This document shows, piece after piece, positions 43,280 to 51,651 of a stretch of DNA of 64,000 nucleotides (its first letter is position 1; the number at the start of each line of letters is the position of its first letter). The notes under the pieces are model-generated. The model did not search any database. It saw nothing but the letters and a program-made list of their open reading frames with translations, and was not told where the DNA came from. A program made the translations under genes and the position numbers. Source of the DNA: CAZYBU01 sp964645775 (GTDB taxonomy: Bacteria > Spirochaetota > UBA4802 > UBA5550). The stretch covers positions 1 through 64,000 of the forward strand of contig CAZYBU010000016.1 of NCBI GenBank assembly GCA_964645775.1, given 5' to 3'.

Positions 43280-45025
43280 ATGTCGGCTGTAAAGAACGCT
43301 TTACTGGTATTCTCTATTCTTCTTCTCTTCGGCCTGACGGCCTGCGACCGGGGAGGGGGGGGCGAGCCTTGCCCTGCGCACCCGGTCTTCCCTTACCACG
43401 ATGACGGCACGGTCGAGCTGAGCGACGCCACGGTCCATTTCCTGGAGCAGGAGGGGAGCTTCACCTTCGAGACTGACCTCGGGCCTGATCCGAAGGATGT
43501 TTACTTTATCATAACCAACAGTTCCCTGTCAGGTGATGCCACGGGGCTGGATGTGGAGTCTCTTTCTGCGGCTCCGCCTGAGTCTGTTTTCACGGAAGAG
43601 ATGACATTAATGGACCTGATGGAAATGACCCGGGCACGGGGTATCCGCGGCCGTCCGGAGGAGGTGAGAGAATTTCTCAGGGAACGTTACGAGGAGAAGG
43701 GTAGAAGTTTTCTGGAGCGGTTCTTCTCCGAAAGGTTTTCTGACGATCCCCTGCTGCGACCTCTTTACGACGCGCAGGGCGATTCGGGGACCTTTATGTA
43801 TGATCCGGTCACCTCTGTTCCTTCAACATGCCGTAAAGTGGTAACCGTGGATACAGCCTTCGGGATGAAGACCCTGAATATATGGGTGGCGGATGACTGC
43901 TGGCACGAGACCGGTACTGATATGCCCCATTACGTGACAGAAGAGATGGTGAACACCCTTGCCGACCTTTTCCTCCTGTCCGGCTATGATAACGACATTT
44001 ATGATTATGTCACATCGATTTTCGGGGAGGAATGGGGTCCCACCGATACAACGGGAACCATAGGGGTAAGCGACGAGATAACCATACTGCTCTACGATAT
44101 TGACGCGGATAAATCGACAAATGGAGGTGTCCTCGGGTTTTTCCATCCCAAGGACAATTACCGGGATACGTACCTTTCATCCAGCTACGAATCGAACGAA
44201 AGGATCATGTTCTACCTGGACGCTGTCTTGTATGCCACAAAGGACTCTTCTCCCGATGACGGTTGGAGCATGGCCGATCACTGGCCCGCGGAGATCATTT
44301 CCACCCTGGCCCATGAGCTTCAGCACATGATCCACCATTACCAGAAGACCCTTCTGCGGGCCGGCCAGAAACCGACGGAGAGATGGATCGAGGAGCTTTC
44401 ATCTCTGGCCACGGAGGACATTGTCTCCAGCCGTATCGGAGTGCCCGGACCCAGGGGGGTCGACTATGACCTGGCCGGGCCGGGGACAGCTTTTAATACC
44501 GGCGGCCGCCTTCCCCTGTATAATAAGTATGCCTGTTTTTCTCTCCGTGATTTCGACAGCTATGAGGGGTATTCTTTGAATTATTCCCTGGGGGCCTACA
44601 TGCTCCGCAACTACGATGGGAGTGACGTGCTCACCAGAATAGTCCAGAGCTCACGGACCAATTATACTGCCCTTACCTGCTCGGCGGGATCTGATTTGGA
44701 GACCCTTCTTTCGAGGTGGGGGGTCGCGGTCCTCCTCTCCGACATGAGTGATATTCCGGAGCCGTACGCCCTGAACCGGGGCGACAACTGGTACTCCGGG
44801 AGCCTCGGCTTTACCATGGGATCGATCAACAACTATTATTACTCCTATCAGGGTCAGGATGGGCCACTGATTCGCCCCTTTACGGATATCGGTCCGGATG
44901 ATTCCATAGAAAACACCTCCAACACCTTTCTTATGGCAGGAGACGGGGAGACCGGTCTCCAGAGCTGGGAGATTACCCTTCCGGCCGGATGCAGATGCAC
45001 GGTTGTCATACGACCGGATCAGTGA
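43280..45025 (+). CDS. M30-like zinc metallopeptidase lipoprotein
   Basis: 581-aa secreted lipoprotein (lipobox GLTAC, Cys near residue 22). A zinc-binding HELQH motif stands near residue 345 in STLAHELQHMIHHYQ, and WIEELSSLATED (third ligand Glu) lies about 25 residues downstream, the arrangement of peptidase family M30 (hyicolysin). An N-terminal prodomain-like region precedes the catalytic part. It lies in its own unit between tcdA and the CIRCE-controlled operon. Surface protease function is a reasonable inference. Confidence 0.82.
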   Translation: MSAVKNALLVFSILLLFGLTACDRGGGGEPCPAHPVFPYHDDGTVELSDATVHFLEQEGSFTFETDLGPDPKDVYFIITNSSLSGDATGLDVESLSAAPPESVFTEEMTLMDLMEMTRARGIRGRPEEVREFLRERYEEKGRSFLERFFSERFSDDPLLRPLYDAQGDSGTFMYDPVTSVPSTCRKVVTVDTAFGMKTLNIWVADDCWHETGTDMPHYVTEEMVNTLADLFLLSGYDNDIYDYVTSIFGEEWGPTDTTGTIGVSDEITILLYDIDADKSTNGGVLGFFHPKDNYRDTYLSSSYESNERIMFYLDAVLYATKDSSPDDGWSMADHWPAEIISTLAHELQHMIHHYQKTLLRAGQKPTERWIEELSSLATEDIVSSRIGVPGPRGVDYDLAGPGTAFNTGGRLPLYNKYACFSLRDFDSYEGYSLNYSLGAYMLRNYDGSDVLTRIVQSSRTNYTALTCSAGSDLETLLSRWGVAVLLSDMSDIPEPYALNRGDNWYSGSLGFTMGSINNYYYSYQGQDGPLIRPFTDIGPDDSIENTSNTFLMAGDGETGLQSWEITLPAGCRCTVVIRPDQ

Positions 45026-45038
45026 TTTTTTGAAAAAA

Positions 45039-45081
45039 TTAGCACTCACCTCTTGACACTGCTAATAATAATCACTATTTT
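45039..45081 (+). promoter_or_regulatory. CIRCE operator and promoter of the trx/grx-groES operon
   Basis: TTAGCACTC (45039-45047), 9 bp, then CACTGCTAA (45057-45065, seven of nine bases of the canonical right arm). This is the CIRCE element bound by HrcA. It overlaps the -35 TTGACA (45053-45058), which is followed after 17 bp by TATTTT (45076-45081). HrcA binding would block the promoter. Confidence 0.85.
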
Positions 45082-45115
45082 AGACATTATTTCATTCCTT
45101 CGGGAGACAAAATCG

Positions 45116-45712
45116 ATGATAACAACCATTGAATCGGATGATCAGTTTGAGAAGATAGTCTTATCCGAAGAAAAACCGGTGATTCTCTATTTTCACGGCG
45201 ACTTCTCCTCTGAATCAATGCAGATGCTCTCCACCCTGGAGAACATATCGGCAGACCCGGACTGTTCAGACAAATGTCATTTATGTACCGTGGATGTGGG
45301 TAAGGTTAAAGGACTCCATAAAAGATATGGCGTGGAGAATGTGCCTGCTCTCATCGTGTTCCGTGAGGGAGAAGAAACGGAACGTCTCCTGGGTCGACAG
45401 CAGAGTGAGTCTCTGAAAAAGGTTTTCCAGGGTACCAAGAGGACATTTACCACGGCGGATGGAGAAGAGAGGAAAATACCCAGGGTCACGGTCTACACCA
45501 CTCCCACCTGCGCATTCTGCACGAAGATTAAGAACCACCTGAAGGGCCACGGTATACCCTACACGGAGATCGATATCGCGAAGGACAGCCGGGCCGCCGA
45601 TGAACTGGTAAAGAAGACCGGACAGACCGGTGTGCCTCAGACCTTCATCGGGAGCCAGTATGTGATAGGTTTTGATCAGCCAAAGATTGACAGGCTCCTC
45701 GGCCTCCAGTAA
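45116..45712 (+). CDS. thioredoxin-like/glutaredoxin fusion protein
   Basis: 198-aa protein. Start at ATG 45116 with CGGGAG upstream. The N-terminal half is a thioredoxin fold (PVILYFHGDFSSES, cis-Pro in VENVPALIVFREG) that has lost the CxxC active site (FSSES in its place), while three Cys appear later (DPDCSDKCHLC). The C-terminal half is a glutaredoxin with VYTTPTCAFCTKIK (CxxC) and GVPQTFIGSQYVIGFDQPKI. CIRCE control and the groES neighbour suggest a heat and redox stress role. Confidence 0.85.
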   Translation: MITTIESDDQFEKIVLSEEKPVILYFHGDFSSESMQMLSTLENISADPDCSDKCHLCTVDVGKVKGLHKRYGVENVPALIVFREGEETERLLGRQQSESLKKVFQGTKRTFTTADGEERKIPRVTVYTTPTCAFCTKIKNHLKGHGIPYTEIDIAKDSRAADELVKKTGQTGVPQTFIGSQYVIGFDQPKIDRLLGLQ

Positions 45713-45775
45713 CATGGTCGTCGGGGATCAGATAAAAGGAACCCAACATAGAAGAAAGATAAGGAGTCAATCGCA

Positions 45776-46069
45776 ATGCAGAGTTTACAACCCATCAATA
45801 ATAACGTGGTCATCAAGGTAGAAGAAGAGAAAGAAGAGAAAAAGACGTCATCCGGTATCTACATTCCGGACACGGCCCGGGAAAAGCCCCTCCAGGGGGA
45901 TGTCGTGGCCATCTCTACGGAGATCGAGTCCTCCCTTGCTGTGGGTGATCGTGTCATCTATAAGAAATACGCCGGTACGGAAGTCTCCTACGATGATGTC
46001 GATTACGTTATTCTTCCCGTGGACGACATCCTGGCGAAGATCGTCAGTGTGGACAAGATACCTGGCTGA
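45776..46069 (+). CDS. groES: GroES-type co-chaperonin
   Basis: 97-aa Cpn10 protein with LQPINNNVVIKVEEEKEEKKTSSGIYIPD-type N-terminus (here around the mobile loop KTSSGIYIPDTAREKP) and the YKKYAGTEVSYDDVDYVIL C-terminal block. AAGGAG lies upstream. It is downstream of a CIRCE element but no groEL follows; the next gene is a convergent chemoreceptor. The chaperonin partner must be elsewhere in the genome. Confidence 0.9.
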   Translation: MQSLQPINNNVVIKVEEEKEEKKTSSGIYIPDTAREKPLQGDVVAISTEIESSLAVGDRVIYKKYAGTEVSYDDVDYVILPVDDILAKIVSVDKIPG

Positions 46070-46090
46070 TGCAGGTCCCTGTACGACCTT

Positions 46091-46130
46091 CTGTAAAGGG
46101 AAAGGCGCTTCGGTGCCTTTCCCTTTACAG
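46091..46130. terminator. bidirectional terminator between groES and the chemoreceptor gene
   Basis: A perfect 16-bp stem (46091-46106 with 46115-46130) with an 8-nt loop, GCTTCGGT, lies between the convergent genes. T-runs are short on both sides, but stem length makes it a likely terminator in both directions. Confidence 0.8.
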
Positions 46131-46163
46131 ATAGTATCAAAACGCTTCTTTTACATTTTCAAC

Positions 46164-48383
46164 TCAGAACTCCTCGAACCCGTCCTCTTCCATTAACTCA
46201 CTCAGGTTGCCGGCCCCTTTTCTTTCAGGTGTCTTTGTCGTGTCGTTACCGGCGGGACTATTCCCTGATTCATTTGTTCTTTTCTCACTTTCCTCTGAAG
46301 ATCCCGTTCGGCGAGAAATCAGTTTCTGCTGTTCGCGCTGATGGATGGCCGTGGAACCGCTGTCCAGCTTGAATCGGGCTACCATGGCGATCATCTCCTG
46401 TGCCTGGTTCGACATCTCCTCGGAGGTGGCCGCTGTCTCCTCAACAAGGGTGGCGTTGTTCTGAGTCATTGTGTCCATTTCAAGGATGGCCGTGTTGATC
46501 TGGTTCATGCCCTGCTTCTGTTCCTCGATAGAGGCTGTTATATCCTCGATGACCTCGCCGACTTTCCTTACTCCCTCGAGTATGCTTTCCAGGGATTCAC
46601 CGCTCTTACGCGCGAGTCCGGTTCCCCGTTGCACGATTTCACGTGATTCCTTGATGAGATCCTCGATCTCCTTGGCCGCGCTGCCGGATCTCTGCGCGAG
46701 GTTTCTGACTTCTCCCGCGACAACCGCGAAACCACGACCGCTATCTCCCGCACGGGCCGCTTCCACGGCCGCGTTCAGTGCCAACAGATTCGTCTGGAAA
46801 GCGATGTCATTAATCATGGTAATAATGTCCGCTATCTTTTCGCTTGACTGGTTGATCTCCCCTATGGAAGAGACAGTCTGGTTCATGACATCACGTCCGT
46901 CATCGGCAAGGGTACGGGCCTCGTTCGAAGATCCTCGGGCCGTCTGGGCCTTGTCCGCGTTCTGGTTGCTTATGGTGGTTGTCTCCTCGATGGTGGAGGC
47001 TATCTCTTCAATGGAGGACGCCTGTTCCGATGTCCTCTGGGAGAGGTTCTGGTTGCCCGACGCGATCTCCTGCACGGCTATGGAAAGATTGTCGGCCGCC
47101 ACCGTGATCTGGGCGATAAGATCGTGCATGTTTTCAATGAACTTGTTGAACCAGGCCGCCAGGGTATATATCTCGTCGGTGCAGACCTGCATATGGACCG
47201 TGCATTCCGTACAGTCTTTGTATTCTCCTGAAAGAATCTTCGGGCAATGGACCTCCTTGCCGAACGCGGGAGCGTAGCTGCCCACGTCGAACCAGCAGAG
47301 GACTCCGTCGCGGCCGTAATCGGGACAGGAATCCTTGCCGCATTGCATGATCTCGGAACAGTTGACGCTGGTTACATCGAACCGGACCGTAAGGTCACCC
47401 AGGGCGGCGGCTGAAAAGATATCGTTGAACTCGTCCAGGGGATTGAGTCGTCTGCGGACCACGAAAAAGACAAAAAGGGCGGTGAGGATTAGACCGGCGC
47501 CTCCGGCCCCTGTCATGACCGCGGACATGTAGTAGACATCGTCCGTTATATCAGAGAGATAAATCGACGCCCCCACCATAAAGCCGAATTTTTCGTTTTT
47601 GTAGGTTGTTACTATTTTCTTTTTACCTTGCCACTCGTAATGGATCTCGGCCCCGCTCTCCCGTTTTATCATTTCCCGGCCCCATTCGTACTCCGTGATA
47701 TTCAGTTTCAGAATCTGCTCTTTGTCCGGGTGCGCGAAGGTGAGTCCCTTTGAATCGGTGATAAAAGGGTAGCCGGTCTTCCCGATCTTGATATTCTTTA
47801 CCAGTTCATAGGAGAAGGTTCCCAGATCAATGGGGAGGCCGAAAATGCCGATAACCTGTCCATTCTTCTGTATGGGGGCCGTGATAAGGACAACAGGCTT
47901 TCCCGATACGGGAGATTTGTAGGGAGAACTGACATGGGACTCCCCCTTCAGGGCCCTTTCGATATTCTCCTCAAAGGCCTCACTTCTCCATTCAAGCCCT
48001 ACTGATTCTCCTCCGATTCCGTCCGCCACAATCCTTGAATCACGTTCGGCTGTCGAAAGGAAGATGTTCTCGAAAACTCCGATTTTTTTAAAGAAAGACC
48101 CCATGATATCGACGGCCGGGCCGTACTCTCCGGTGTCGATGGCCTCCACAATCACACCGTTTTCCGCGAAAAAACGGGCCCGGTTTATATTCGTCTGATA
48201 AAAACGTTCCAGGTCCCGGTTGACCTTTTGATCGAAGTTTTCCAGCTGGTTCAAATAGGCGTCGGTTATGGTCCTTTCCGAAAGAGCATAAGAAATGCCG
48301 ACCAGAAGTGCCGTAAGTATAATAACTGAAAGTATTACGAGAAGGGTTATGCGGCCCTTGATGCTCCGGAATCGAATATTCAC
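46164..48383 (-). CDS. methyl-accepting chemotaxis protein with dCache-like sensor and Cys-rich insert
   Basis: 739-aa chemoreceptor. Start GTG 48383 was chosen for the GGGAGG at good spacing; ATG 48398 has none. It has an N-terminal helix, a periplasmic Cache-like domain (about 40-285) with VVLITAPIQKNGQVIGIFG, a second helix (about 290-312), a HAMP-like part, and a Cys-rich segment (about residues 340-410: CSEIMQCGKDSCPDYG, CWFDVGSY, CPKILSGEYKDCTECTVHMQVC). The signalling domain has the hairpin NDIAFQTNLLALNAAVEAARAGDSGRGFAVVA-type tip. The Cys insert may bind a metal or Fe-S cluster. Confidence 0.92.
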   Translation of the reverse strand: MNIRFRSIKGRITLLVILSVIILTALLVGISYALSERTITDAYLNQLENFDQKVNRDLERFYQTNINRARFFAENGVIVEAIDTGEYGPAVDIMGSFFKKIGVFENIFLSTAERDSRIVADGIGGESVGLEWRSEAFEENIERALKGESHVSSPYKSPVSGKPVVLITAPIQKNGQVIGIFGLPIDLGTFSYELVKNIKIGKTGYPFITDSKGLTFAHPDKEQILKLNITEYEWGREMIKRESGAEIHYEWQGKKKIVTTYKNEKFGFMVGASIYLSDITDDVYYMSAVMTGAGGAGLILTALFVFFVVRRRLNPLDEFNDIFSAAALGDLTVRFDVTSVNCSEIMQCGKDSCPDYGRDGVLCWFDVGSYAPAFGKEVHCPKILSGEYKDCTECTVHMQVCTDEIYTLAAWFNKFIENMHDLIAQITVAADNLSIAVQEIASGNQNLSQRTSEQASSIEEIASTIEETTTISNQNADKAQTARGSSNEARTLADDGRDVMNQTVSSIGEINQSSEKIADIITMINDIAFQTNLLALNAAVEAARAGDSGRGFAVVAGEVRNLAQRSGSAAKEIEDLIKESREIVQRGTGLARKSGESLESILEGVRKVGEVIEDITASIEEQKQGMNQINTAILEMDTMTQNNATLVEETAATSEEMSNQAQEMIAMVARFKLDSGSTAIHQREQQKLISRRTGSSEESEKRTNESGNSPAGNDTTKTPERKGAGNLSELMEEDGFEEF

Positions 48384-48416
48384 TGCTAAGCCTCCCATTT
48401 AACATTATCTAACTAC

Positions 48417-48445
48417 AGAGTATGACAAAACGAGGTAAATGTCAA
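48417..48445 (-). promoter_or_regulatory. candidate promoter of the chemoreceptor gene
   Basis: On the minus strand a perfect TTGACA (48440-48445) is followed after 17 bp by TACTCT (48417-48422). The -10 is a weak match. Confidence 0.4.
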
Positions 48446-48591
48446 TAAGTATAACGGATCATAACAGAATCTGTTTATTTACCTCTCAGAACCTGAGGAT
48501 TCTTTACCGGGTAGCGGTTCCTTTTATTTCGAGGCTTACTATTTGCGGGTGCATGCGCCCTTTCTGTTGAGCGACCGGCCGGAGGAGCGAT

Positions 48592-48843
48592 TCAGGTTCG
48601 GGACGCGATGGTATTGTAAATCCAGGCCAGCAGAGCGCCGCCGATAAATCCGTCGATAAAACCGATGACCGCGCCAACGAATATCCCGGTGATACCCTCC
48701 GGGACCAGGCCGAAATAGAGCTGGTCAAAGAGATTATAGGGCACGGAGCCCAGTCCCCAGAGGTTAATAACCGTCGCCCAGATCAGTACAATTGCTCCCA
48801 GAATACCTGTGGTAAAGGCGATCGCTTTGATATTAAGTTTCAT
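48592..48843 (-). CDS. small two-helix membrane protein (phage-holin-like family)
   Basis: 83-aa protein, start at ATG 48843 with GGGGAAG upstream. Two hydrophobic segments (about residues 6-27 and 50-77), the second with VGAVIGFIDGFIGGALLAWIYN, match a group annotated as bacteriophage holin-like membrane proteins that occurs chromosomally in many bacteria. No lysis genes or other phage genes are nearby, so a prophage origin is not supported. Confidence 0.65.
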   Translation of the reverse strand: MKLNIKAIAFTTGILGAIVLIWATVINLWGLGSVPYNLFDQLYFGLVPEGITGIFVGAVIGFIDGFIGGALLAWIYNTIASRT

Positions 48844-48853
48844 GTCTTCCCCC

Positions 48854-48906
48854 TGAATACAAAAGGTTATTGTATTCAAGATAGGGAAAGGGGGAAGGCA
48901 GGTCAA
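48854..48906 (-). promoter_or_regulatory. promoter with palindromic operator upstream of the holin-like gene
   Basis: On the minus strand TTGACC (48901-48906), 17 bp and TATCTT (48878-48883) form a promoter. A perfect 9-bp dyad, TGAATACAA-N7-TTGTATTCA (48854-48878), starts at the -10 box and covers the transcription start. This geometry is typical for a repressor site. Confidence 0.65.
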
Positions 48907-48914
48907 GCCGGGAT

Positions 48915-49298
48915 CTATCCTGAAGCGATTGAGAAGAGGGTCAGGGCCATCTGGGGGAGGGATAACAACAGGGTCCCCAGGAGAATCACTTTGGAAACGG
49001 GAGTTGTGAATTCATCTCTTCCCCGGCGAATATGCCATGTATGGAAGAAGAAAGCGAAGAGTCCCCCGCCGGCCAACAGAAGGGATATGACCATGCCGGC
49101 CATGCTTCCCGACGAAACGAGGATAATGCCGTAGAGTATGAGGGCCACCAGGGGAATATGGATCAGCATAAACCCGCCGGCACCCGCAGATTTCAGAAAA
49201 GGCATGAGGTTCCACTCCTGCCAGTATGCGGAGTCGATCTCGTGAACAATTAAAAAAGTGGCGTTGGCAAGGTATAAACAGACCAGTAATGCTTCCAT
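48915..49298 (-). CDS. four-helix membrane protein (DUF6713-like)
   Basis: 127-aa protein with about four hydrophobic helices and the motif LIVHEIDSAYWQEWN near residue 17, followed by MPFLKSAGAGGFMLIHIPLVAL. The pattern recalls DUF6713, a family of unknown function. ORF start is ATG with GGAGTACC a few bases upstream. It is followed by the holin-like gene's promoter. Confidence 0.6.
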   Translation of the reverse strand: MEALLVCLYLANATFLIVHEIDSAYWQEWNLMPFLKSAGAGGFMLIHIPLVALILYGIILVSSGSMAGMVISLLLAGGGLFAFFFHTWHIRRGRDEFTTPVSKVILLGTLLLSLPQMALTLFSIASG

Positions 49299-49429
49299 GG
49301 AGGTACTCCGTTTGCTAAGATTTCATAATCAATAATAAAGAGTTTGATCACGCCAAGCATATCGGACAGATGCCTGACCGGACCGGTAGCGATTCTGCTG
49401 ATTTCACGTTTTAAGCTGAATATCTTATC

Positions 49430-50446
49430 TCAGTCAAGCTGAATCCGGTCAAAGTTCTCATCCGAGATTCTTCGTTCGCCCCGTTCTATCTCATGGATCA
49501 TATCAGTCACCGACCTGTTTACCGGGACAGGTACGCCGAGCTCTTCTCCCCGTTTTGCGACATACCCGTTAAAGTACTCCACTTCTGTCTCCTTCCCGCG
49601 TTCAAGGGACTGGAGGCTGGAAGATCGGAGCCTGCGATACTTGATTCCCATAAGGCGTATGAGGCCGTGACGGAAAAAATCGGAGAAAAAGCCTTTTCCC
49701 CTCACAAAGCTGTAGTAGTTCAGTCGATTATAGGGTTCGATAGTTATCCCGGCCCTGTCAGCCACCGCCACCGCCTCCCGAATGATCTCGATAAAGAGCT
49801 CCCTTGCCTTCTTCATGGCGAGCATCTCACCGAGGGTGAGGCCGCAGAGGGCGCCGAGGGTCGTTATGCATGCGTTAATGATAAGCTTGGAGTAGAGGCT
49901 TCCTATCATATTTGTGGATGTTCGAGTCTCAACCACGGATGAGAGGCATTTCACCACGGCATCAAACCGGGGATGAGGCCGATTGTCGAGGGTCCCTACG
50001 ATGAATTCGCCCGTGGAGGTCATGTCGTATTTTCCCGGCGCTGTCATGGTGGCTCCCCAGCCGACCACGCATCCTATGGTCCTCTCCATTCCCACGATAG
50101 ATGCGAGTTCCTCCTCGCAGAGACCGTTCTGGAGTGATACCACCGCGGTGTTTTTTTTCAGGTAGGGCATCATGGCGCGTGTCGCTTCCGGCATGTCGGG
50201 CGCCTTTGTGACCAGGAGCACAATATCGAAATCTCCTTTCAGTTGTGAAGGTTTGGCGACGGCGTCCATCCTGACCCGAAGGGTACCCCTGGCGCCTTCC
50301 ATGAAGAGACCCTCTTCCCGGGCCGTACGCGCCACCTCTTCATACTTTGTAACGATGGTGACGTCATACCCGGCTTCCCCGATGAGAATGGCCGTGATTC
50401 CTCCTATGGCCCCGGCCCCGACAACAGCGACACGTTCTTCTTTCAT
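49430..50446 (-). CDS. panE: 2-dehydropantoate 2-reductase family protein (PanE/ApbA)
   Basis: 338-aa NADP-dependent ketoacid reductase. It has the nucleotide-binding VAVVGAGAIGGITAILIGEAG, LLVTKAPDMPEATRAMMPY, the VSLQNGLCEEELASIV block and the C-terminal catalytic Lys region (SLYSKLIINACITTLGALCGLTLGEM). The usual reaction is ketopantoate to pantoate. The start overlaps glpC by 4 bp, so it is co-translated with glpABC, an unusual context that raises the possibility of a different ketoacid substrate. Confidence 0.82.
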   Translation of the reverse strand: MKEERVAVVGAGAIGGITAILIGEAGYDVTIVTKYEEVARTAREEGLFMEGARGTLRVRMDAVAKPSQLKGDFDIVLLVTKAPDMPEATRAMMPYLKKNTAVVSLQNGLCEEELASIVGMERTIGCVVGWGATMTAPGKYDMTSTGEFIVGTLDNRPHPRFDAVVKCLSSVVETRTSTNMIGSLYSKLIINACITTLGALCGLTLGEMLAMKKARELFIEIIREAVAVADRAGITIEPYNRLNYYSFVRGKGFFSDFFRHGLIRLMGIKYRRLRSSSLQSLERGKETEVEYFNGYVAKRGEELGVPVPVNRSVTDMIHEIERGERRISDENFDRIQLD

Positions 50447-51651
50447 TTTTCATCCTCCATGGCCATGGCGAGAAGATTGACAGGATGATAGACCCTGTAG
50501 GGAGTGAAGGTCTCGATCTGCCATTTGCAGGTGACGCAGTCAGTCACCACGGCCTCGGGTGTCGCCTTTTCGATAAGGTTAAAGAGGGACGAACCTATAC
50601 TGTAGGAGATGTCAAAATATTCGTCCTTGAAACCGTAGGTCCCGCTGATGCCGCAGCACTCGGAATTGAGGACCACGAGATCGAGCCCCGGGATCATTTT
50701 AAGAATCTCCAGTGTATAGAGAACCCCTCCCATCCGTTCAAGGTGGCAGGGGGCGTGATAGGCTACTCTCATGGAGACAGGTTTCAGTTTAAGCCTGTTT
50801 TTTTTCTGAAGTTCACGGCTGAGAAAGGCAGTCACGTAGTCGATTCTTCCGGCGATGGAACTGTTGTCTATATCAAGAAAATTCGGGTACTCGTACTTCA
50901 GGGCGTAGGCGCCGCTGGAGCAGGTCAGGATGATCGGTTCATCCTTCTCCGTGGCCCGGTTAATATGGGCTATGTTCTTGCGGGCGTTGGATCGGGCCCG
51001 TTTCACGTCGCTGTTGGCTATGGCAGGGACTCCGCAGCATACCTGCTCGGGAAGACGGACTCCGATGCCCAGACGATTAAGCACGCGAACCAGATCGTTT
51101 CCCTGGGAATGGTCCATGGTATTGACGCTGCATCCGTGAAAGAAGAGGACCTGGCGGTCATATTTTTTCTGCTCCCGGACCTTCTCTTTAAAACGGGACC
51201 GGAAGGTCGTTCCCTCGAAGGAGGGGAAGGTCCGTTCCGAAGCCAGGCCGAGGAAGAGATCCATTAGGTATCGTACAAGCTTTCGCCGGGTCATGAAGTT
51301 CACGATCCAGGCGAAGGGGTTGAGAACCCGGCTCATGAAATCCATGCGCGAAAGCCAGAAATCCCGTACCTTCATGCGGAAACCCTTGCGCACGTAGTTG
51401 TACTTGGCCTCCTGAATGATGTCCGCTATCTTAACGTCCGAGGGACAGACGATCTCGCACCGTTTACAGTTGGTACAGTACTTGAGGGAAGCGTCCACCA
51501 GTTCCGGGTTCTTGATGCGAAGCCGTTCCGCATCGGGCCCGGCCTGTTTCGGCCCCGGGAAGAGGGGTGTGACCCGGGCCACGGGACAGTATATGGTACA
51601 GACCGTGCATTTTATGCAGTGGTCGAAACTGATATTCTCCAGGGTAATCAT
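50443..51651 (-). CDS. glpC: anaerobic glycerol-3-phosphate dehydrogenase subunit C
   Basis: 402-aa membrane-associated Fe-S subunit that passes electrons to the quinone pool. Two ferredoxin motifs are visible, CIKCTVCTIYCP at the N-terminus and CTNCKRCEIVCP near residue 58, followed by two CCG domains (CCGVPAIANSDVKRARSNARKNI and CCGISGTYGFKDE). It overlaps glpB and panE by 4 bp each. Confidence 0.94.
   Translation of the reverse strand: MITLENISFDHCIKCTVCTIYCPVARVTPLFPGPKQAGPDAERLRIKNPELVDASLKYCTNCKRCEIVCPSDVKIADIIQEAKYNYVRKGFRMKVRDFWLSRMDFMSRVLNPFAWIVNFMTRRKLVRYLMDLFLGLASERTFPSFEGTTFRSRFKEKVREQKKYDRQVLFFHGCSVNTMDHSQGNDLVRVLNRLGIGVRLPEQVCCGVPAIANSDVKRARSNARKNIAHINRATEKDEPIILTCSSGAYALKYEYPNFLDIDNSSIAGRIDYVTAFLSRELQKKNRLKLKPVSMRVAYHAPCHLERMGGVLYTLEILKMIPGLDLVVLNSECCGISGTYGFKDEYFDISYSIGSSLFNLIEKATPEAVVTDCVTCKWQIETFTPYRVYHPVNLLAMAMEDEK

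Noticed and set aside
48592..48843. Prophage remnant suggested by the holin-like protein
   Set aside because: No endolysin, structural or integrase genes nearby; the family is also chromosomal, and the gene has its own regulated promoter.
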